This document shows positions 1-13,783 of a stretch of 64,000 nucleotides of DNA, piece after piece. The notes below the pieces were generated by a model. It had not been told where the DNA came from, ran no database searches, and worked only from the letters and a program-made list of their open reading frames with translations. The position numbers were made by a program, and so were the translations under genes. How positions within the stretch are numbered: the first letter of the stretch is position 1; each line of letters opens with the position of its first letter. This stretch comes from Methylophilaceae bacterium (GTDB lineage Bacteria > Pseudomonadota > Gammaproteobacteria > Burkholderiales > Methylophilaceae): NCBI GenBank assembly GCA_905339275.1, contig CAJPFK010000003.1, positions 62,001 to 126,000 on the forward strand. Direction: 5' to 3'.

Positions 1-882
<882 letters not shown>

Positions 883-901
883 TCAGCAGCTTGCATGCAG
901 G

Positions 902-1906
902 TCAAAACGTATAGCCAACCTGCGGCTGGGAATTTTCAAGCGTATCGAGTAAACGCAGCAAAGACCTCAATTCAATGTAGCGTGCACAGACCTTGCGCAG
1001 ATAATCCATTACCAACGGCATGTCCTTGAGATAACCATCCTTGCCGTCCCTGTGATAAAGCCGTGCAAAAATCCCCAGAATCTTGATATGCCGCTGGGCG
1101 CCCATCCATTCAAAATCCCGGTAGAACTCGGCAAAATCCCCAGGAACCGGCAGGCCTGCCTTCTTTGCCGACTGCCAGTAACGTACCGTCCAGTCCAGCA
1201 CGCGCTCTTCTTCCCAGGAAATATAGGCATCCTTCAATAGCGAAACCAGGTCGTAGGTGACAGCCCCATACACGGCATCCTGGAAATCCAGGATGCCGGG
1301 GTTTTGCCCGGGCGCATCACGGCACACCATAAGATTGCGCGAGTGATAATCGCGATGCACATAAACCTGGGCCTGCCCGAGAATATTACGGTTCAACAGG
1401 GCAAAGATATCGCTGAGCACAGTCCGTTGGGCATCGTCCAGCGTCGCCCCCAAATGCCGCGCAATGTACCAGTCGGGAAACAGTTGCATCTCCCGCGTAA
1501 GCAAGGCTTCATCATAAAGGGGGAATACACCCTCGCGGCTCGCCAGCTGCAACCTGATCAATGCCTGGCAGGCATCATGATAGAGCTGGCCTGCATTCTC
1601 GTCATTCAGTACGCCGAGATAAGTCGTATCGCCCAGATCGCTTAACAGCAGGAACCCCTGCGCAATATCCATGGCAATCACACGCGGCACGTTGAGCCCT
1701 GCGTTCAGCAGGACCTCTGCCGCATGGACGAAAGGCCGGCAGTCTTCCTGCGGCGGTGGCGCATCCATGGCAATCAGGCTTTGCGAGCCCGTCACAATAC
1801 GGAAATACCGGCGGAAACTGGCATCGGCAGAGGCCGTTGCCAGTGAATATGCCTGTCCTTCAAGGACGTTATCCAGCCAGTTTTCAAGTGCTTTCTGTCG
1901 GTTCAT
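902..1906 (-). CDS. amgK: Anomeric MurNAc/GlcNAc kinase (AmgK-like aminoglycoside phosphotransferase family)
   Basis: This 334-aa protein has the phosphotransferase (APH) fold. The catalytic loop is HRDYHSRN (about residues 184-191), followed by the metal-binding LDFQDA segment (D207 region). AmgK phosphorylates the anomeric hydroxyl of MurNAc or GlcNAc released during wall turnover; the product is the substrate of MurU, encoded next. I chose the ATG at 1904-1906 (MNRQKALENWL) rather than an upstream extension, because the family starts close to this residue. The gene is divergent from lptD across 140 bp, an arrangement common in beta- and gammaproteobacteria. A generic aminoglycoside kinase is the alternative, but the murU partnership argues against it. 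Confidence 0.82.
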   Translation of the reverse strand: MNRQKALENWLDNVLEGQAYSLATASADASFRRYFRIVTGSQSLIAMDAPPPQEDCRPFVHAAEVLLNAGLNVPRVIAMDIAQGFLLLSDLGDTTYLGVLNDENAGQLYHDACQALIRLQLASREGVFPLYDEALLTREMQLFPDWYIARHLGATLDDAQRTVLSDIFALLNRNILGQAQVYVHRDYHSRNLMVCRDAPGQNPGILDFQDAVYGAVTYDLVSLLKDAYISWEEERVLDWTVRYWQSAKKAGLPVPGDFAEFYRDFEWMGAQRHIKILGIFARLYHRDGKDGYLKDMPLVMDYLRKVCARYIELRSLLRLLDTLENSQPQVGYTF

Positions 1907-2046
1907 TATTCGGATTCCAAATTGCAAAAGCACTCGCAGTCAAGCCGTTCGGCTAATGGTATTAAGCATTTTTGCATTGCCTAAATACAGGTTTTATGCG
2001 ATTTTATCATTCACAAAAAGTCTGATGTCCTAATCCCCACAAAATA

Positions 2047-4674
2047 ATGCTGAATTCCAATCTTATCGCTATCGCCACCGCACTTTTAATGGTGGCGAAC
2101 GAAACCGTATATGCGATGGAGGAACCTCCGGCCGCCCAACAAGCCGAAACTTCAATCAAGGAAGCCGATCAGACACTGATTGCAGAAGACGAGCGCCCTC
2201 ACCTTGCACTTGATGCCCAACTGGGCACGGCTAATGCGCAGCCGGAACTTCAAATATCAGGCGAATCGCCCCGTGCGGCCATCGCGCAGGATGCGCGACA
2301 GTCTTTGCAACTGGAACGAAACCTGGGCGGCGTCTATCAAAGTGAACTGATCCTTGATAAATCCATGCCCGCCGAAGGCAGCATTATCATCGAAGGCGAC
2401 AGCATGGAGGTCCTGCTCGACAGGAAAATGCAATCCATCGGCAACGCATCCATCAGGAAAGACAATCAATCCATTTACGGCGACCGGATCGAATACGATG
2501 TACAGAATGACGAGTTGCACGTTGTCGGCAACACCAGAATCGAGTTTGAAGGAATAGATATCTGGGGACCTGAGCTCAGGATGAAACTCTACGATAACGT
2601 CGGCGAAATGAAGGAACCCTCGTTCCGGATGGAAACACAATTCACCAACATCCCGCAGGTCGGCATGGTAAAAGCCACGGATACGCTGGATAAGGAAAGC
2701 CGCGACTTTGACTCAACGTTCAATAACGCCGCCAACAGCCTGGCAACCCAGAACATCGAAGACACCGCTTCTTACGATGCCACGCTGGGCAGGCAGCAGG
2801 GTGCTTCGCGCGGAGACGCAAAAACCCTGTTCTTCGAAGGCGAAGATAAAAAGCGCCTGGAGTCGGCCAGATACACCACCTGCGAAGTAGACCGCGATGA
2901 CTGGTACATCAAAGCCAGCGAGCTTGAACTCGACAACTATACAAAAACCGGGACAGCCTGGAACGCCCGCGTTGAATTCCAGGGCGTTCCGCTGCTCTAT
3001 ACGCCGTGGATCAATTTTTCCTTCCTCAACCAGAGGAAAACCGGCTTCCTGTCGCCCACGGTCGGCACAACGAGCCGCAGCGGTTTTGAAGTACTGCTTC
3101 CCTTCTACTGGAATATTGCACCCAATATGGATGCAACCCTGGGGACGCGCTACCTGAGCAAGCGTGGTACGCAGATGCAAGGCGAGTTCCGCTACCTGGA
3201 TGAACATTTCGAAGGCTTCACCAGTGCGGAATACCTGCCCTCCGACAACAACACCGGCGAAAACCGCTACTTCCTGAATCTGCAACACCGCCACAACCTG
3301 GGGAATGGCTGGGCGGCAGGCTACAACTATGAAAAGGTCTCCGATGACGCATACTTCTCCGAGCTGTCCACGCGAATCACCGTCACCAGCCGGGTGAACC
3401 TGCCGCAACAAGGCTACGTCAATTATTCGGACGATGTCTGGTCGTTCAGCGGCATTGTGCAGAAGTACCAGACGCTGGATGGCATTTCCTTCCCCTACGA
3501 GCGCCTGCCGCAACTGACGCTGACAGGCGACAAGGATTGGGAGATGCTCAACGCCAGGCTTGATACGCAGTGGGTAACTTTCGATCGCAAGAAGGATGAG
3601 CCGTTCCGCCTGGCGACAGAGAATAACGGCCTGCTGACGACCGGCGTGACAGGCAGCCGGTTCACCGCCTACCCGAGCATTACCGTTCCATTCGAAAGGC
3701 CTTACGGCTACATCACGCCGAAATTCGGCGTGCATCACAGCAATTACAGCCTCGACAACGAAGCGTTCACCCTTAACGGCGTTGCCGGAAATTTCGAATC
3801 CGACAACCGTACCCTGCCGATTTTCAGCCTGGATTCCGGCCTGTATTTCGACCGCGACATGCAAGTCGTCAACAACCGCTACACGCAGACGCTGGAACCG
3901 AGGCTTTACTATGTTTACATCCCTTACCGGGATCAGTCGCATATCCCTATTTTCGATACGGCCGAGGCCGACCTCAACATCGCCTCGCTATTTACCGAGA
4001 ACCAGTTTACCGGCAACGACCGCGTCAACAATGCCAACCAGTTGAGCCTTGCGCTGACGACACGCATGTTCGATGCCAGGACCGGCCAGCAGCGGCTGGC
4101 GGCCACACTAGGCCAGCGCTTTTACTTCACCGACCAGAAAGTCGTCATCCCGGGCTACACGCCGCGCACCAGCGACAGTTCCGACATTATTGCAGCGGTC
4201 ACTGCCAGGTTGACCAATGACTGGAATATCGATGCCGCCTGGCAATACAATACGGATCGCTCGACCACCATCAAGTCGAATATCGGCGCGCGCTTCAACC
4301 CGGAACCCGGCAAGGTGCTGAATCTCAACTATCGATACACCGAGGACCGGCTGGAACAAGTCAACATCTCCGGTCAATGGCCGCTAGGCAAGGGTTGGTA
4401 CGGCATGGGCCGCTGGAATTATTCTTTATTCGAAAACCAGCCGATCGAAGGCCTGGCAGGCATTGAATACGATGCAGGCTGCTGGCAGGCGCGCACCGTA
4501 CTGCAACGCGTATCGACGGCAACCGCGGACGCCAACTACGCGCTATACTTCCAGCTCGAACTCGGCGGCCTGGCATCCATCGGCTCCAATCCGCTCTCGC
4601 TCCTGAAACGCGGTATCCCCGGTTACACAACTAGCGGTATGATACCTACCCCTTACCAGCAATATGATGAGTAA
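2047..4674 (+). CDS. lptD: LPS-assembly outer-membrane protein LptD
   Basis: LptD is the outer-membrane beta-barrel that, with LptE, inserts lipopolysaccharide into the outer leaflet. The 875-aa product has a hydrophobic N-terminal signal (about residues 1-23, ending VYA), then a long linker. Next comes an OstA/LptA-like beta-jellyroll (about residues 112-200, with [12 protein letters not shown] and [16 protein letters not shown]), and then the barrel, ending near [10 protein letters not shown] see only two cysteines, one at [10 protein letters not shown] and one at DAGCWQAR near the C-terminus. That would allow a single interdomain disulfide, where E. coli LptD has four cysteines. It heads an lptD-surA-pdxA-rsmA operon and overlaps surA or ends just before it. 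The 140-bp gap upstream separates it from divergent amgK; no consensus promoter stands out there. Confidence 0.95.
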   Translation: MLNSNLIAIATALLMVANETVYAMEEPPAAQQAETSIKEADQTLIAEDERPHLALDAQLGTANAQPELQISGESPRAAIAQDARQSLQLERNLGGVYQSELILDKSMPAEGSIIIEGDSMEVLLDRKMQSIGNASIRKDNQSIYGDRIEYDVQNDELHVVGNTRIEFEGIDIWGPELRMKLYDNVGEMKEPSFRMETQFTNIPQVGMVKATDTLDKESRDFDSTFNNAANSLATQNIEDTASYDATLGRQQGASRGDAKTLFFEGEDKKRLESARYTTCEVDRDDWYIKASELELDNYTKTGTAWNARVEFQGVPLLYTPWINFSFLNQRKTGFLSPTVGTTSRSGFEVLLPFYWNIAPNMDATLGTRYLSKRGTQMQGEFRYLDEHFEGFTSAEYLPSDNNTGENRYFLNLQHRHNLGNGWAAGYNYEKVSDDAYFSELSTRITVTSRVNLPQQGYVNYSDDVWSFSGIVQKYQTLDGISFPYERLPQLTLTGDKDWEMLNARLDTQWVTFDRKKDEPFRLATENNGLLTTGVTGSRFTAYPSITVPFERPYGYITPKFGVHHSNYSLDNEAFTLNGVAGNFESDNRTLPIFSLDSGLYFDRDMQVVNNRYTQTLEPRLYYVYIPYRDQSHIPIFDTAEADLNIASLFTENQFTGNDRVNNANQLSLALTTRMFDARTGQQRLAATLGQRFYFTDQKVVIPGYTPRTSDSSDIIAAVTARLTNDWNIDAAWQYNTDRSTTIKSNIGARFNPEPGKVLNLNYRYTEDRLEQVNISGQWPLGKGWYGMGRWNYSLFENQPIEGLAGIEYDAGCWQARTVLQRVSTATADANYALYFQLELGGLASIGSNPLSLLKRGIPGYTTSGMIPTPYQQYDE

Positions 4675-4681
4675 TCCAGCC

Positions 4682-5989
4682 ATGAAGTTTTTCCCGTTAC
4701 GCATTTCCCTGTTCCTGCTCATGCTCGGTTTCGGCGCAGCGGTTCATGCCGAAGAAGGCGAAATCACCAAAATCGACCGTATCGTTGCGGTTGTGGACCA
4801 GGTGGTGATTACCGAAAATGAACTGATCGACCGGATTCAAACCGTAAGAAGCCAGCTTGAAAAGCAGGGAGCTACCGTTCCGCCGCGGGATGTCCTGCAG
4901 AAACAGATACTGGAACGCCTGATCAATGACCGGCTGCTGCTGCAATACGCAGCGCAGACCGGATTACGGGTTGACGATACGCAACTCGACAAGACCATCG
5001 AACGCATCGCCGAACAGAACAAGCTGGGAGTGCCTGAATTCCGCGCCGCGCTGGAACAGGAAGGCATCAGCTACCGCAAGTTCCGGGAAGACATCCGTAA
5101 CGAGATCGTTATTGCAAGGCTGCGTGAGCGCGAGGTTGAAAACCGCATCAATGTCACGGAAGCGGAAATCGACAACTACCTGACGACGCAATCTTCGCGT
5201 AGCGACATTCAGGACGAATTCGAAATTTCCCACATCCTGATCAGAACACCCGAAGACGGCTCACCGGAAGAATTGCAGGAATTGCGCGCAAAAGCCGAGC
5301 AAGCCTTGAAGCAACTGCAGGATGGAACCGATTTTTCCCAGGTCTCGGCCAGCATGTCGGATGCGCCCAACGCCCTGGAAGGCGGCAAACTCGGCTGGAA
5401 GACTTCAACGCAAATCCCCGATCTGTTCAATGAAGCGCTCAAACCATTGCAGCCGGGCCAATTGACGCCGATCCTGCGTAGCCCGAACGGTTTTCACATC
5501 CTGAAAATGACGGACCGCCGTGGCGGCAGCTCACCTTTGGTCGTTGAGCAAACAAAACTGCGCCACATCCTCGTCAAGCTCAGCGAAGTGGTTTCCGAAA
5601 ACGACGCCCAGCAGCGCATGACCATGATCAAGGAGCGCCTGGACAACGGCGCCGACTTTGCCGAACTGGCCCGGCAATACTCCGAAGACGCTTCCGCAGC
5701 CAGTGGCGGCGATCTCGGCTGGGTCAATCCTGGCGACACCGTGCCGCAATTCGAGCAGGCAATGAACCTGCTGGCCCCCGGAGAGTTCAGCGAGCCGGTT
5801 CGCACGCCCTTCGGCTGGCACCTGATCCAGGTAGTTGAGCGCCGCAAGCAGGATATGACGCAGGAAGCCGCGCGATTCAAGGCGCGCCAGGACATCCGCA
5901 CGCGCAAGGCTGAAGAGGCTTATCAGGACTGGGTGCGTGAACTGCGCGACCGCGCCTATGTCGAATTGCACCTGGAAGACAAATACTGA
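4682..5989 (+). CDS. surA: Periplasmic peptidyl-prolyl isomerase / outer-membrane protein chaperone SurA
   Basis: SurA escorts unfolded outer-membrane proteins, LptD among them, across the periplasm. The product carries a signal peptide ([14 protein letters not shown]..., cleavage after HAE or nearby). A SurA N-terminal chaperone domain follows ([17 protein letters not shown]), then two parvulin PPIase domains starting near residues 179 ([13 protein letters not shown]) and 293 ([10 protein letters not shown]), and a short C-terminal helix. An in-frame ATG at 4664, overlapping lptD by 11 bp, is possible. I prefer 4682 because it gives a normal signal peptide (Met-Lys start); neither start has a strong Shine-Dalgarno. 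Order after lptD and before pdxA is the classic one. Confidence 0.95.
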   Translation: MKFFPLRISLFLLMLGFGAAVHAEEGEITKIDRIVAVVDQVVITENELIDRIQTVRSQLEKQGATVPPRDVLQKQILERLINDRLLLQYAAQTGLRVDDTQLDKTIERIAEQNKLGVPEFRAALEQEGISYRKFREDIRNEIVIARLREREVENRINVTEAEIDNYLTTQSSRSDIQDEFEISHILIRTPEDGSPEELQELRAKAEQALKQLQDGTDFSQVSASMSDAPNALEGGKLGWKTSTQIPDLFNEALKPLQPGQLTPILRSPNGFHILKMTDRRGGSSPLVVEQTKLRHILVKLSEVVSENDAQQRMTMIKERLDNGADFAELARQYSEDASAASGGDLGWVNPGDTVPQFEQAMNLLAPGEFSEPVRTPFGWHLIQVVERRKQDMTQEAARFKARQDIRTRKAEEAYQDWVRELRDRAYVELHLEDKY

Positions 5990-6009
5990 GCAGCCCTCAG
6001 CGTAGCGTC

Positions 6010-7032
6010 TTGAACAAGCACCTGCCCCGTATTGCCATTACTGCCGGCGAACCTGCCGGTATCGGTCCCGACCTCTGCGTCATGCTTGCGCATCAAGCCG
6101 TTCCGGCAGAAGTCGTGGTGATTGCCGATGCGCATATCCTGCAACAACGGGCCCGGATGCTGGGCCTGCCGCTGACGACAGACCGGGAAACTGATGCATT
6201 GCCGCATTCCGGCAACGGCACCCTGACCGTGCTGCATCGATCAGCCCCGCAGGCGGTTATCGCCGGGCAACTGAATCATGCCAACAGCCAGTATGTGCTC
6301 GACACCCTGAGTACTGCCGTCGATGGCTGTATTGATGGAAGTTTCGATGCCATGGTCACCGCGCCCGTGCACAAGGGGGTCATCAACGAAGCCGGGATTG
6401 CATTTACCGGCCACACCGAGTTCCTTGCAGAGCGCACGAATACCGCCCAGGTCGTCATGATGCTGGTCGGCGGCGGCCTGCGTGTCGCGCTCGCCACCAC
6501 GCATCTGCCGCTGAACCAGGTCAGCCAGGCGATAACCGCCGGAAGTCTTGAAACGACGATACGCATTCTGCATCGCGATCTCATCGAAAAATTCGGCATC
6601 GCAAACCCGCATATACTGGTCGCCGGCCTCAACCCCCATGCCGGAGAAGGCGGCTATCTGGGGATAGAAGAAATCACCGTAATAACACCGGTTCTGGAAA
6701 AACTCCGGATGCAGGGCATGCAACTCACGGGGCCTTTGCCTGCCGATACCCTGTTCACGCCGCGGCACCTGGAAAAAGCCGACTGCGTGTTGGCCATGTA
6801 CCACGACCAGGGGCTGCCGGTGCTGAAGCACGCAAGCTTTGGTGAAGGCGTCAACGTCACGCTGGGGCTGCCGCTCATCCGTACATCGGTCGATCACGGC
6901 ACGGCCCTTGATCTTGCAGGCAAAGGCAATATCGAAACTGGCAGCCTGATGGCCGCCATCAGGCTGGCCGTCGAGCTTGCCGAAAAAAGAATGCTTGCCG
7001 GCAAAAAGACTTTTTCCAGCCCAGCACAATGA
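6010..7032 (+). CDS. pdxA: 4-hydroxythreonine-4-phosphate dehydrogenase PdxA
   Basis: PdxA oxidises 4-phosphohydroxy-L-threonine with NAD in the DXP-dependent pathway to pyridoxal 5'-phosphate. The 340-aa protein opens [16 protein letters not shown], the family signature. It keeps the three divalent-metal histidines in GHTEFLAE (about residue 135), [10 protein letters not shown] (about 209) and [11 protein letters not shown] (about 264). The start is a TTG (6010-6012) directly followed by AACAAGCAC; no ATG lies nearby in frame. The stop overlaps the rsmA start as ATGA, implying coupled translation. Length and motifs are fully typical. Confidence 0.94.
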   Translation: MNKHLPRIAITAGEPAGIGPDLCVMLAHQAVPAEVVVIADAHILQQRARMLGLPLTTDRETDALPHSGNGTLTVLHRSAPQAVIAGQLNHANSQYVLDTLSTAVDGCIDGSFDAMVTAPVHKGVINEAGIAFTGHTEFLAERTNTAQVVMMLVGGGLRVALATTHLPLNQVSQAITAGSLETTIRILHRDLIEKFGIANPHILVAGLNPHAGEGGYLGIEEITVITPVLEKLRMQGMQLTGPLPADTLFTPRHLEKADCVLAMYHDQGLPVLKHASFGEGVNVTLGLPLIRTSVDHGTALDLAGKGNIETGSLMAAIRLAVELAEKRMLAGKKTFSSPAQ

Positions 7033-7805
7033 GACATATCCCGAAAAAACAGTTCGGCCAGAATTTCCTGACCGACCCGGCCATTGTCAGCGCGCTTGTA
7101 AACGCCATCCAGCCGCAAACGAGCGACCTGATGGTGGAAATCGGCCCCGGTCTCGGTGCGCTGACGCAGCCTCTGCTGCAGCGGCTCGACCATCTGCACG
7201 TGGTTGAAATCGACCGCGATATCATTGCCTGGATGAAAGGGCACTACCCACCCGAAAAAATCACGATTCACGCGTGCGATGCACTCAAGTTCGACTTTAC
7301 CTCGCTCGGCCCCAGGGTACGAATCACCGGCAATCTGCCCTACAATATTTCAACCCCCATTCTTTTCCACCTGCTGGACAACGTCGCCAGCGTCATCGAC
7401 ATGCACTTCATGCTGCAGAAAGAAGTCGTCGAGCGCATGGTGGCGGAACCCTCGACCCCGGCTTACGGCAGACTTTCCGTGATGCTGCAATACCGCCTGC
7501 AAATGGAATACCTGTTCACCGTTCCGCCGGATGCCTTCAATCCGCCGCCCAAGGTCGAATCAGCCTTTGTCCGGGCAGTGCCCTACGGCCAACTGCCCTG
7601 CCCGGCCAGGGACGAGGCGCTTTTTGCAAAAATCGTCATGGCTGCATTCGGCCAGCGCCGTAAAACGCTGCGCAATACGCTCAAGGGCATGCTGGATGAC
7701 GCAGGTTTTGCCGCGCTGGGCATCGATTCACACCTGCGCGCGGAAAATCTTGCTGTTGCCGATTTCGTCGCCATTGCCAATTACCTGGCCAGCCAAAGCG
7801 CCTGA
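7029..7805 (+). CDS. rsmA: 16S rRNA (adenine1518-N6/adenine1519-N6)-dimethyltransferase RsmA (KsgA)
   Basis: RsmA uses SAM to dimethylate the two adjacent adenosines in the loop of helix 45 of 16S rRNA, a late step in 30S maturation. The 258-aa sequence begins [12 protein letters not shown], a family hallmark. It has the SAM-binding loop [10 protein letters not shown] (about residues 37-46) and the catalytic N6-adenine methylase motif NLPYNIST (about residues 102-109). A basic C-terminal domain follows ([14 protein letters not shown]). The start codon overlaps pdxA by 4 bp. The downstream apaG/apaH genes seen in enterics are absent; adk follows after 46 bp. Confidence 0.95.
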   Translation: MRHIPKKQFGQNFLTDPAIVSALVNAIQPQTSDLMVEIGPGLGALTQPLLQRLDHLHVVEIDRDIIAWMKGHYPPEKITIHACDALKFDFTSLGPRVRITGNLPYNISTPILFHLLDNVASVIDMHFMLQKEVVERMVAEPSTPAYGRLSVMLQYRLQMEYLFTVPPDAFNPPPKVESAFVRAVPYGQLPCPARDEALFAKIVMAAFGQRRKTLRNTLKGMLDDAGFAALGIDSHLRAENLAVADFVAIANYLASQSA

Positions 7806-7818
7806 TTCCGGGCTCGCC

Positions 7819-8502
<684 letters not shown>

Positions 8503-8523
8503 GGCTTTCTGAAATGTACCGAT

Positions 8524-8548
8524 AAAAAAGCCCTCACCGGGCTTTTTT
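8524..8548 (+). terminator. Rho-independent terminator after adk
   Basis: A perfect 10-bp stem (AAAAAAGCCC / GGGCTTTTTT) closes a 5-nt loop and ends in a T-run, 22 bp after the adk stop. The A-rich left arm also makes it function-like on the opposite strand. Confidence 0.9.
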
Positions 8549-8741
8549 ATTGTGCGGATTTTCTCGATCGGCGGTCAAACAGCCCGACACGGGCATTGGC
8601 TTCAGCCATACCCGATTGGTCAGCCCGGACAAAACAGGCATTGAAATCCTTATCGCCGAAACCATGGATCGGTAATTTCTCATTCATCGCAAGACACTCA
8701 GGAAAAACGGACATCTGGATGTTTGTTTTTCTTGCTCATAT

Positions 8742-8759
8742 TTGGCTGTATACAACCAA
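8742..8759. promoter_or_regulatory. Operator-like palindrome, copy 1
   Basis: TTGGCTGTATACAACCAA is an 18-bp palindrome with a single mismatch. It is one base different from the perfect copy centred 28 bp downstream. Paired palindromes of this type upstream of one gene usually mark cooperative binding of a dimeric repressor or activator. The central TGTATACA core resembles sites of several GntR-family regulators, but I cannot name the regulator. Confidence 0.65.
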
Positions 8760-8767
8760 CTTTCACA

Positions 8768-8789
8768 AATTGGCTGTATACAGCCAATT
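8768..8789. promoter_or_regulatory. Operator-like perfect palindrome, copy 2
   Basis: This is a perfect 22-bp palindrome with core TTGGCTGTATACAGCCAA (8770-8787) flanked by AA and TT. It lies just upstream of a TATAAT hexamer at 8795-8800, so a bound protein would cover the -35 region of a promoter using that hexamer. Its start-codon distance is about 100 bp. No candidate regulator gene is adjacent. Confidence 0.7.
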
Positions 8790-8837
8790 GTTAATATAAT
8801 CAACAAGTTATATCTATTTTTATACCAATATTTGGCA

Positions 8838-8843
8838 TATAAT
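8838..8843 (+). promoter_or_regulatory. Candidate -10 box of the PepSY gene
   Basis: TATAAT within GGCATATAATGTG lies about 49 bp before the start codon. No consensus -35 is found 17 bp upstream. A second TATAAT at 8795-8800 is an alternative promoter position closer to the palindromes. Confidence 0.45.
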
Positions 8844-8891
8844 GTGCTAGTTATGATTCGTTTTATTCTTCACTTGATAAAGGAGTTCAAT

Positions 8892-9398
8892 ATGAACAAG
8901 AAACTGCTCGCCATCGCAATGGCATCCATGTTTATTGCACCTGTTGCCTATGCTGACAAGCATGGCCACAAAGCAGCAATCGACAACTGCGTGAAAGCCG
9001 CCCAGGCAAAATTTCCCGGCAAGTTGACCTCTGTTCGCGCAGAAATTGAAGATGGCAAATCACAGTATGAAATAGACATTGCCGGCAATGACGGAAAATT
9101 CTACGAAGCCGAGTGCGATGCAAAAACAGGCAAAATCACCGAAACCGAGCGTGAAGTCGCAGCGGATGACCCCGAGTTTACCTCCAAGGCCAAGGTCAGC
9201 CTGGAGACCGCACTCGCTACGGCGCTAGCCAAATACCCTGGTGCTGTTATAAAAATTGAATACGAAGTGGAGCCGGATGGCATCGCTTACGAATTCGACA
9301 TCAAGACTGCCGATGGAAAAGTCCTGGAAGTGGAAGTGGACGCCATTACCGGCAAATTGGGCGATCCGGAAGAAGTGCTTTACCAGATCGGCGAATAA
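8892..9398 (+). CDS. Secreted protein with two PepSY domains
   Basis: The start is the ATG at 8892, preceded by AAAGGAG at the right spacing. This gives a 168-aa product with a clear signal peptide (MNKKLLAIAMASMFIAPVAYA, cleavage near residue 21). The mature part is two tandem PepSY units (about residues 26-85 and 95-160). Each ends in the family's 'Y..E.D......G.....E.DA.TGKI' pattern, as in FYEAECDAKTGKI and VLEVEVDAITGKL. PepSY domains are small periplasmic folds found as protease inhibitors and in metal- or stress-related envelope proteins; the specific function here is unknown. It is monocistronic, bounded by paired operator palindromes upstream and a strong terminator downstream, which suggests tight, specific regulation. 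It is acidic and lacks cysteines in the mature domain apart from C31 and C75 (approximate). Confidence 0.85.
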   Translation: MNKKLLAIAMASMFIAPVAYADKHGHKAAIDNCVKAAQAKFPGKLTSVRAEIEDGKSQYEIDIAGNDGKFYEAECDAKTGKITETEREVAADDPEFTSKAKVSLETALATALAKYPGAVIKIEYEVEPDGIAYEFDIKTADGKVLEVEVDAITGKLGDPEEVLYQIGE

Positions 9399-9425
9399 GC
9401 TGTTTCGAAGCCTGAAACAGTCAAC

Positions 9426-9453
9426 AAAAAAGCATCCTGCGGGATGCTTTTTT
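9426..9453 (+). terminator. Rho-independent terminator after the PepSY gene
   Basis: A 12-bp stem (AAAAAAGCATCC / GGATGCTTTTTT) with a 4-nt loop and T-run starts 27 bp after the stop codon. Confidence 0.92.
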
Positions 9454-9553
9454 GTCATGTGGCCCCGGGCGCTTGAACCGGAGCAATTCGAAACACCCGT
9501 CTGCCCACCAAGTTGCCTCCAGCCGCAACAAAACAATCCCGACCCCTTCGAGG

Positions 9554-9559
9554 TATAAT
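9554..9559 (+). promoter_or_regulatory. Candidate -10 box of leuS
   Basis: A perfect TATAAT lies about 35 bp upstream of the leuS ATG, in a 140-bp gap that follows the terminator of the preceding gene. No good -35 hexamer is seen at 17 bp spacing. Confidence 0.45.
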
Positions 9560-9587
9560 CCCGGTATCTTAAAATTCAAGAACCTGA

Positions 9588-12209
<2,622 letters not shown>

Positions 12210-12215
12210 AAGCCC

Positions 12216-12716
12216 ATGAACCTGTTCCGGCTGTCACGCATTCTTGTACTGGCCTCAGCGCTGGCGTTGGCCGCCTGCGGTTTCGAGATGCGCGGCACGG
12301 CCGACCTCTCCTTCGATACCCTGCATATGCGAGGCGCAAACCTGTCGGTGAACAAGGACCTGAAAAAATCGCTCAAGGTCAACGGCGTTACCGTGGTCGA
12401 AGACGAAACGAAAGCCGATTTACTGGTTGAAATGATGAGCGAGCAGCGCGAACAGAACATTCTGTCCCTGAGCGGCGCCGGCGTGGTCCGGGAGTTCGAG
12501 CTGGTCTATCGCGTCAATTTCCGCATGCGCAATCCTGCCAGCGAAACATGGGGAGAAGTGCAAACCGTCGAAGGCCGCCGCGATTTCGCCTATGATGACG
12601 CGCAATTGCTGGCCAAGCAGTTCGAGGAGCAGCGCCTGTTTGAAGACATGCGTATCGATGCGGTGCGCGAGATCATGCGCCGCCTGGTCGTGCAGAAACC
12701 CAAAGGCAATTTGTAA
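12216..12716 (+). CDS. lptE: LPS-assembly lipoprotein LptE
   Basis: LptE is the outer-membrane lipoprotein that plugs the LptD barrel and helps its folding. The 166-aa protein has a lipoprotein signal with lipobox LAAC (acylated Cys21) followed by GFEMRG, which is the usual LptE/RlpB mature N-terminus ('CGFxLRG'). The remaining sequence is weakly conserved, as is normal for the family. Its place between leuS and holA is the canonical context and is the best support for the name. Confidence 0.9.
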   Translation: MNLFRLSRILVLASALALAACGFEMRGTADLSFDTLHMRGANLSVNKDLKKSLKVNGVTVVEDETKADLLVEMMSEQREQNILSLSGAGVVREFELVYRVNFRMRNPASETWGEVQTVEGRRDFAYDDAQLLAKQFEEQRLFEDMRIDAVREIMRRLVVQKPKGNL

Positions 12717-12734
12717 ACGGTTATAGCCATACCG

Positions 12735-13775
12735 ATGCGCTTACCGCCGCAGCAACTGCAACAGCATCTTTCCCAGGGCCTCAAGCCCGTTTATGTACTG
12801 ACGGGCGATGAACCTCTGGCGCAGCGCGAATGTCTGGATGCAATCAGGCAAGTTGCTCGCAGCAGCGGTTTCGACGAACGCACCAGCCTGACCGTGGATC
12901 GCTATTTCAACTGGCAACAAGTCACGGCCTTCGGCCAATCGTCGTCGTTGTTTGCCAGCCAGCGCCTGCTTGAGATCAACATCCCGACAGGAAAACCGGG
13001 CACGGATGGCAGCAAGGTGCTGCAATCCATCGCCGAACAACCGCTTGCCGATGTCGTGGTGATCGTCATCCTGCCCAAGGTGGACTGGAAAGACCAGAAA
13101 AGCGCATGGTACACCGCGCTTGAACAGCAATGCGTATTGCTGGTGCTGGAGGAAGTGCCGCCGCAGCAACTGCCGAAATGGATTGCGAACCGGCTGGCAT
13201 CGCAACAGCAGCAGGCGGATAACGAAACACTGGAATTCATCGCGCACCAGGTGGAGGGCAACCTGCTTGCCGCACACCAGGAAATACAGAAGCTGGGGCT
13301 GCTCTACCCCGCAGGCAAACTGGCCATCGAGGATGTACGCGCCTCGGTGCTGAACGTGTCGCGCTACGATGCATTCCAGCTAGGCGAGGCCGTATTGGCT
13401 GGCGATGCCGAACGCACGGTAAGAATACTGCAAGGCTTGCAGGATGAAGGCGCGCAGCCCGTTGCGGTAATGAACCCGCTGATGTGGCTGTTAAGGCCGC
13501 TGGTGAGGATCAAGCAGGCTGAAACACGCGGTGAGAATGTGGCAAGCGCCATGCAGCAGGCAAAAGTCCGCTACAATCAGCAGGCCTTGTTCCAGCGCGC
13601 ATTGGCAAGGCTCAGCCTGCGGCAATTGCAGGCGGCATTGCACAAACTGGCGGAAATAGATAAAACCGCCAAAGGTCTTATCAAAGGCGATGCCTGGCTG
13701 GAAATTTCACGCCTGTGCTTCGGTCTGGCAAAGGTTGGCAGGATATCCCGGACAGGAAAGCGCGGCGACAGATAG
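12735..13775 (+). CDS. holA: DNA polymerase III subunit delta (HolA)
   Basis: The delta subunit is the wrench of the clamp loader that opens the sliding beta clamp. The 346-aa protein has the family's opening [12 protein letters not shown]...[15 protein letters not shown]. An AAA+-like domain lacking a functional P-loop follows, with a helical C-terminal collar domain (about residues 220-340). The 3' end overlaps no coding start: proA begins 8 bp after the stop, with its ribosome-binding site inside the junction. Context after lptE is standard. Confidence 0.92.
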   Translation: MRLPPQQLQQHLSQGLKPVYVLTGDEPLAQRECLDAIRQVARSSGFDERTSLTVDRYFNWQQVTAFGQSSSLFASQRLLEINIPTGKPGTDGSKVLQSIAEQPLADVVVIVILPKVDWKDQKSAWYTALEQQCVLLVLEEVPPQQLPKWIANRLASQQQQADNETLEFIAHQVEGNLLAAHQEIQKLGLLYPAGKLAIEDVRASVLNVSRYDAFQLGEAVLAGDAERTVRILQGLQDEGAQPVAVMNPLMWLLRPLVRIKQAETRGENVASAMQQAKVRYNQQALFQRALARLSLRQLQAALHKLAEIDKTAKGLIKGDAWLEISRLCFGLAKVGRISRTGKRGDR

Positions 13776-13783
13776 GAAAGCAT

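Larger units (their letters stand above)
8549..8891 (+). other. AT-rich regulatory spacer upstream of the PepSY gene
   Basis: This 343-bp stretch has no convincing gene; a 67-codon open frame at 8596-8799 has no ribosome-binding site and no recognisable content. Its second half is clearly more AT-rich than the flanks. It contains two near-identical palindromes (8742-8759 and 8768-8789), two TATAAT hexamers (8795-8800 and 8838-8843) and an AAAGGAG ribosome-binding site just before the start at 8892. I read it as the control region of the next gene. Confidence 0.6.

Noticed and set aside
1907-2046. Possible sigma-70 promoters between amgK and lptD (TTGCCT with TATCAT)
   Set aside because: Spacer length of about 22 bp is too long; no reliable promoter can be named.
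8596-8799. 67-codon open frame between adk and the PepSY gene
   Set aside because: No ribosome-binding site, no conserved content, and it runs through the operator palindromes.
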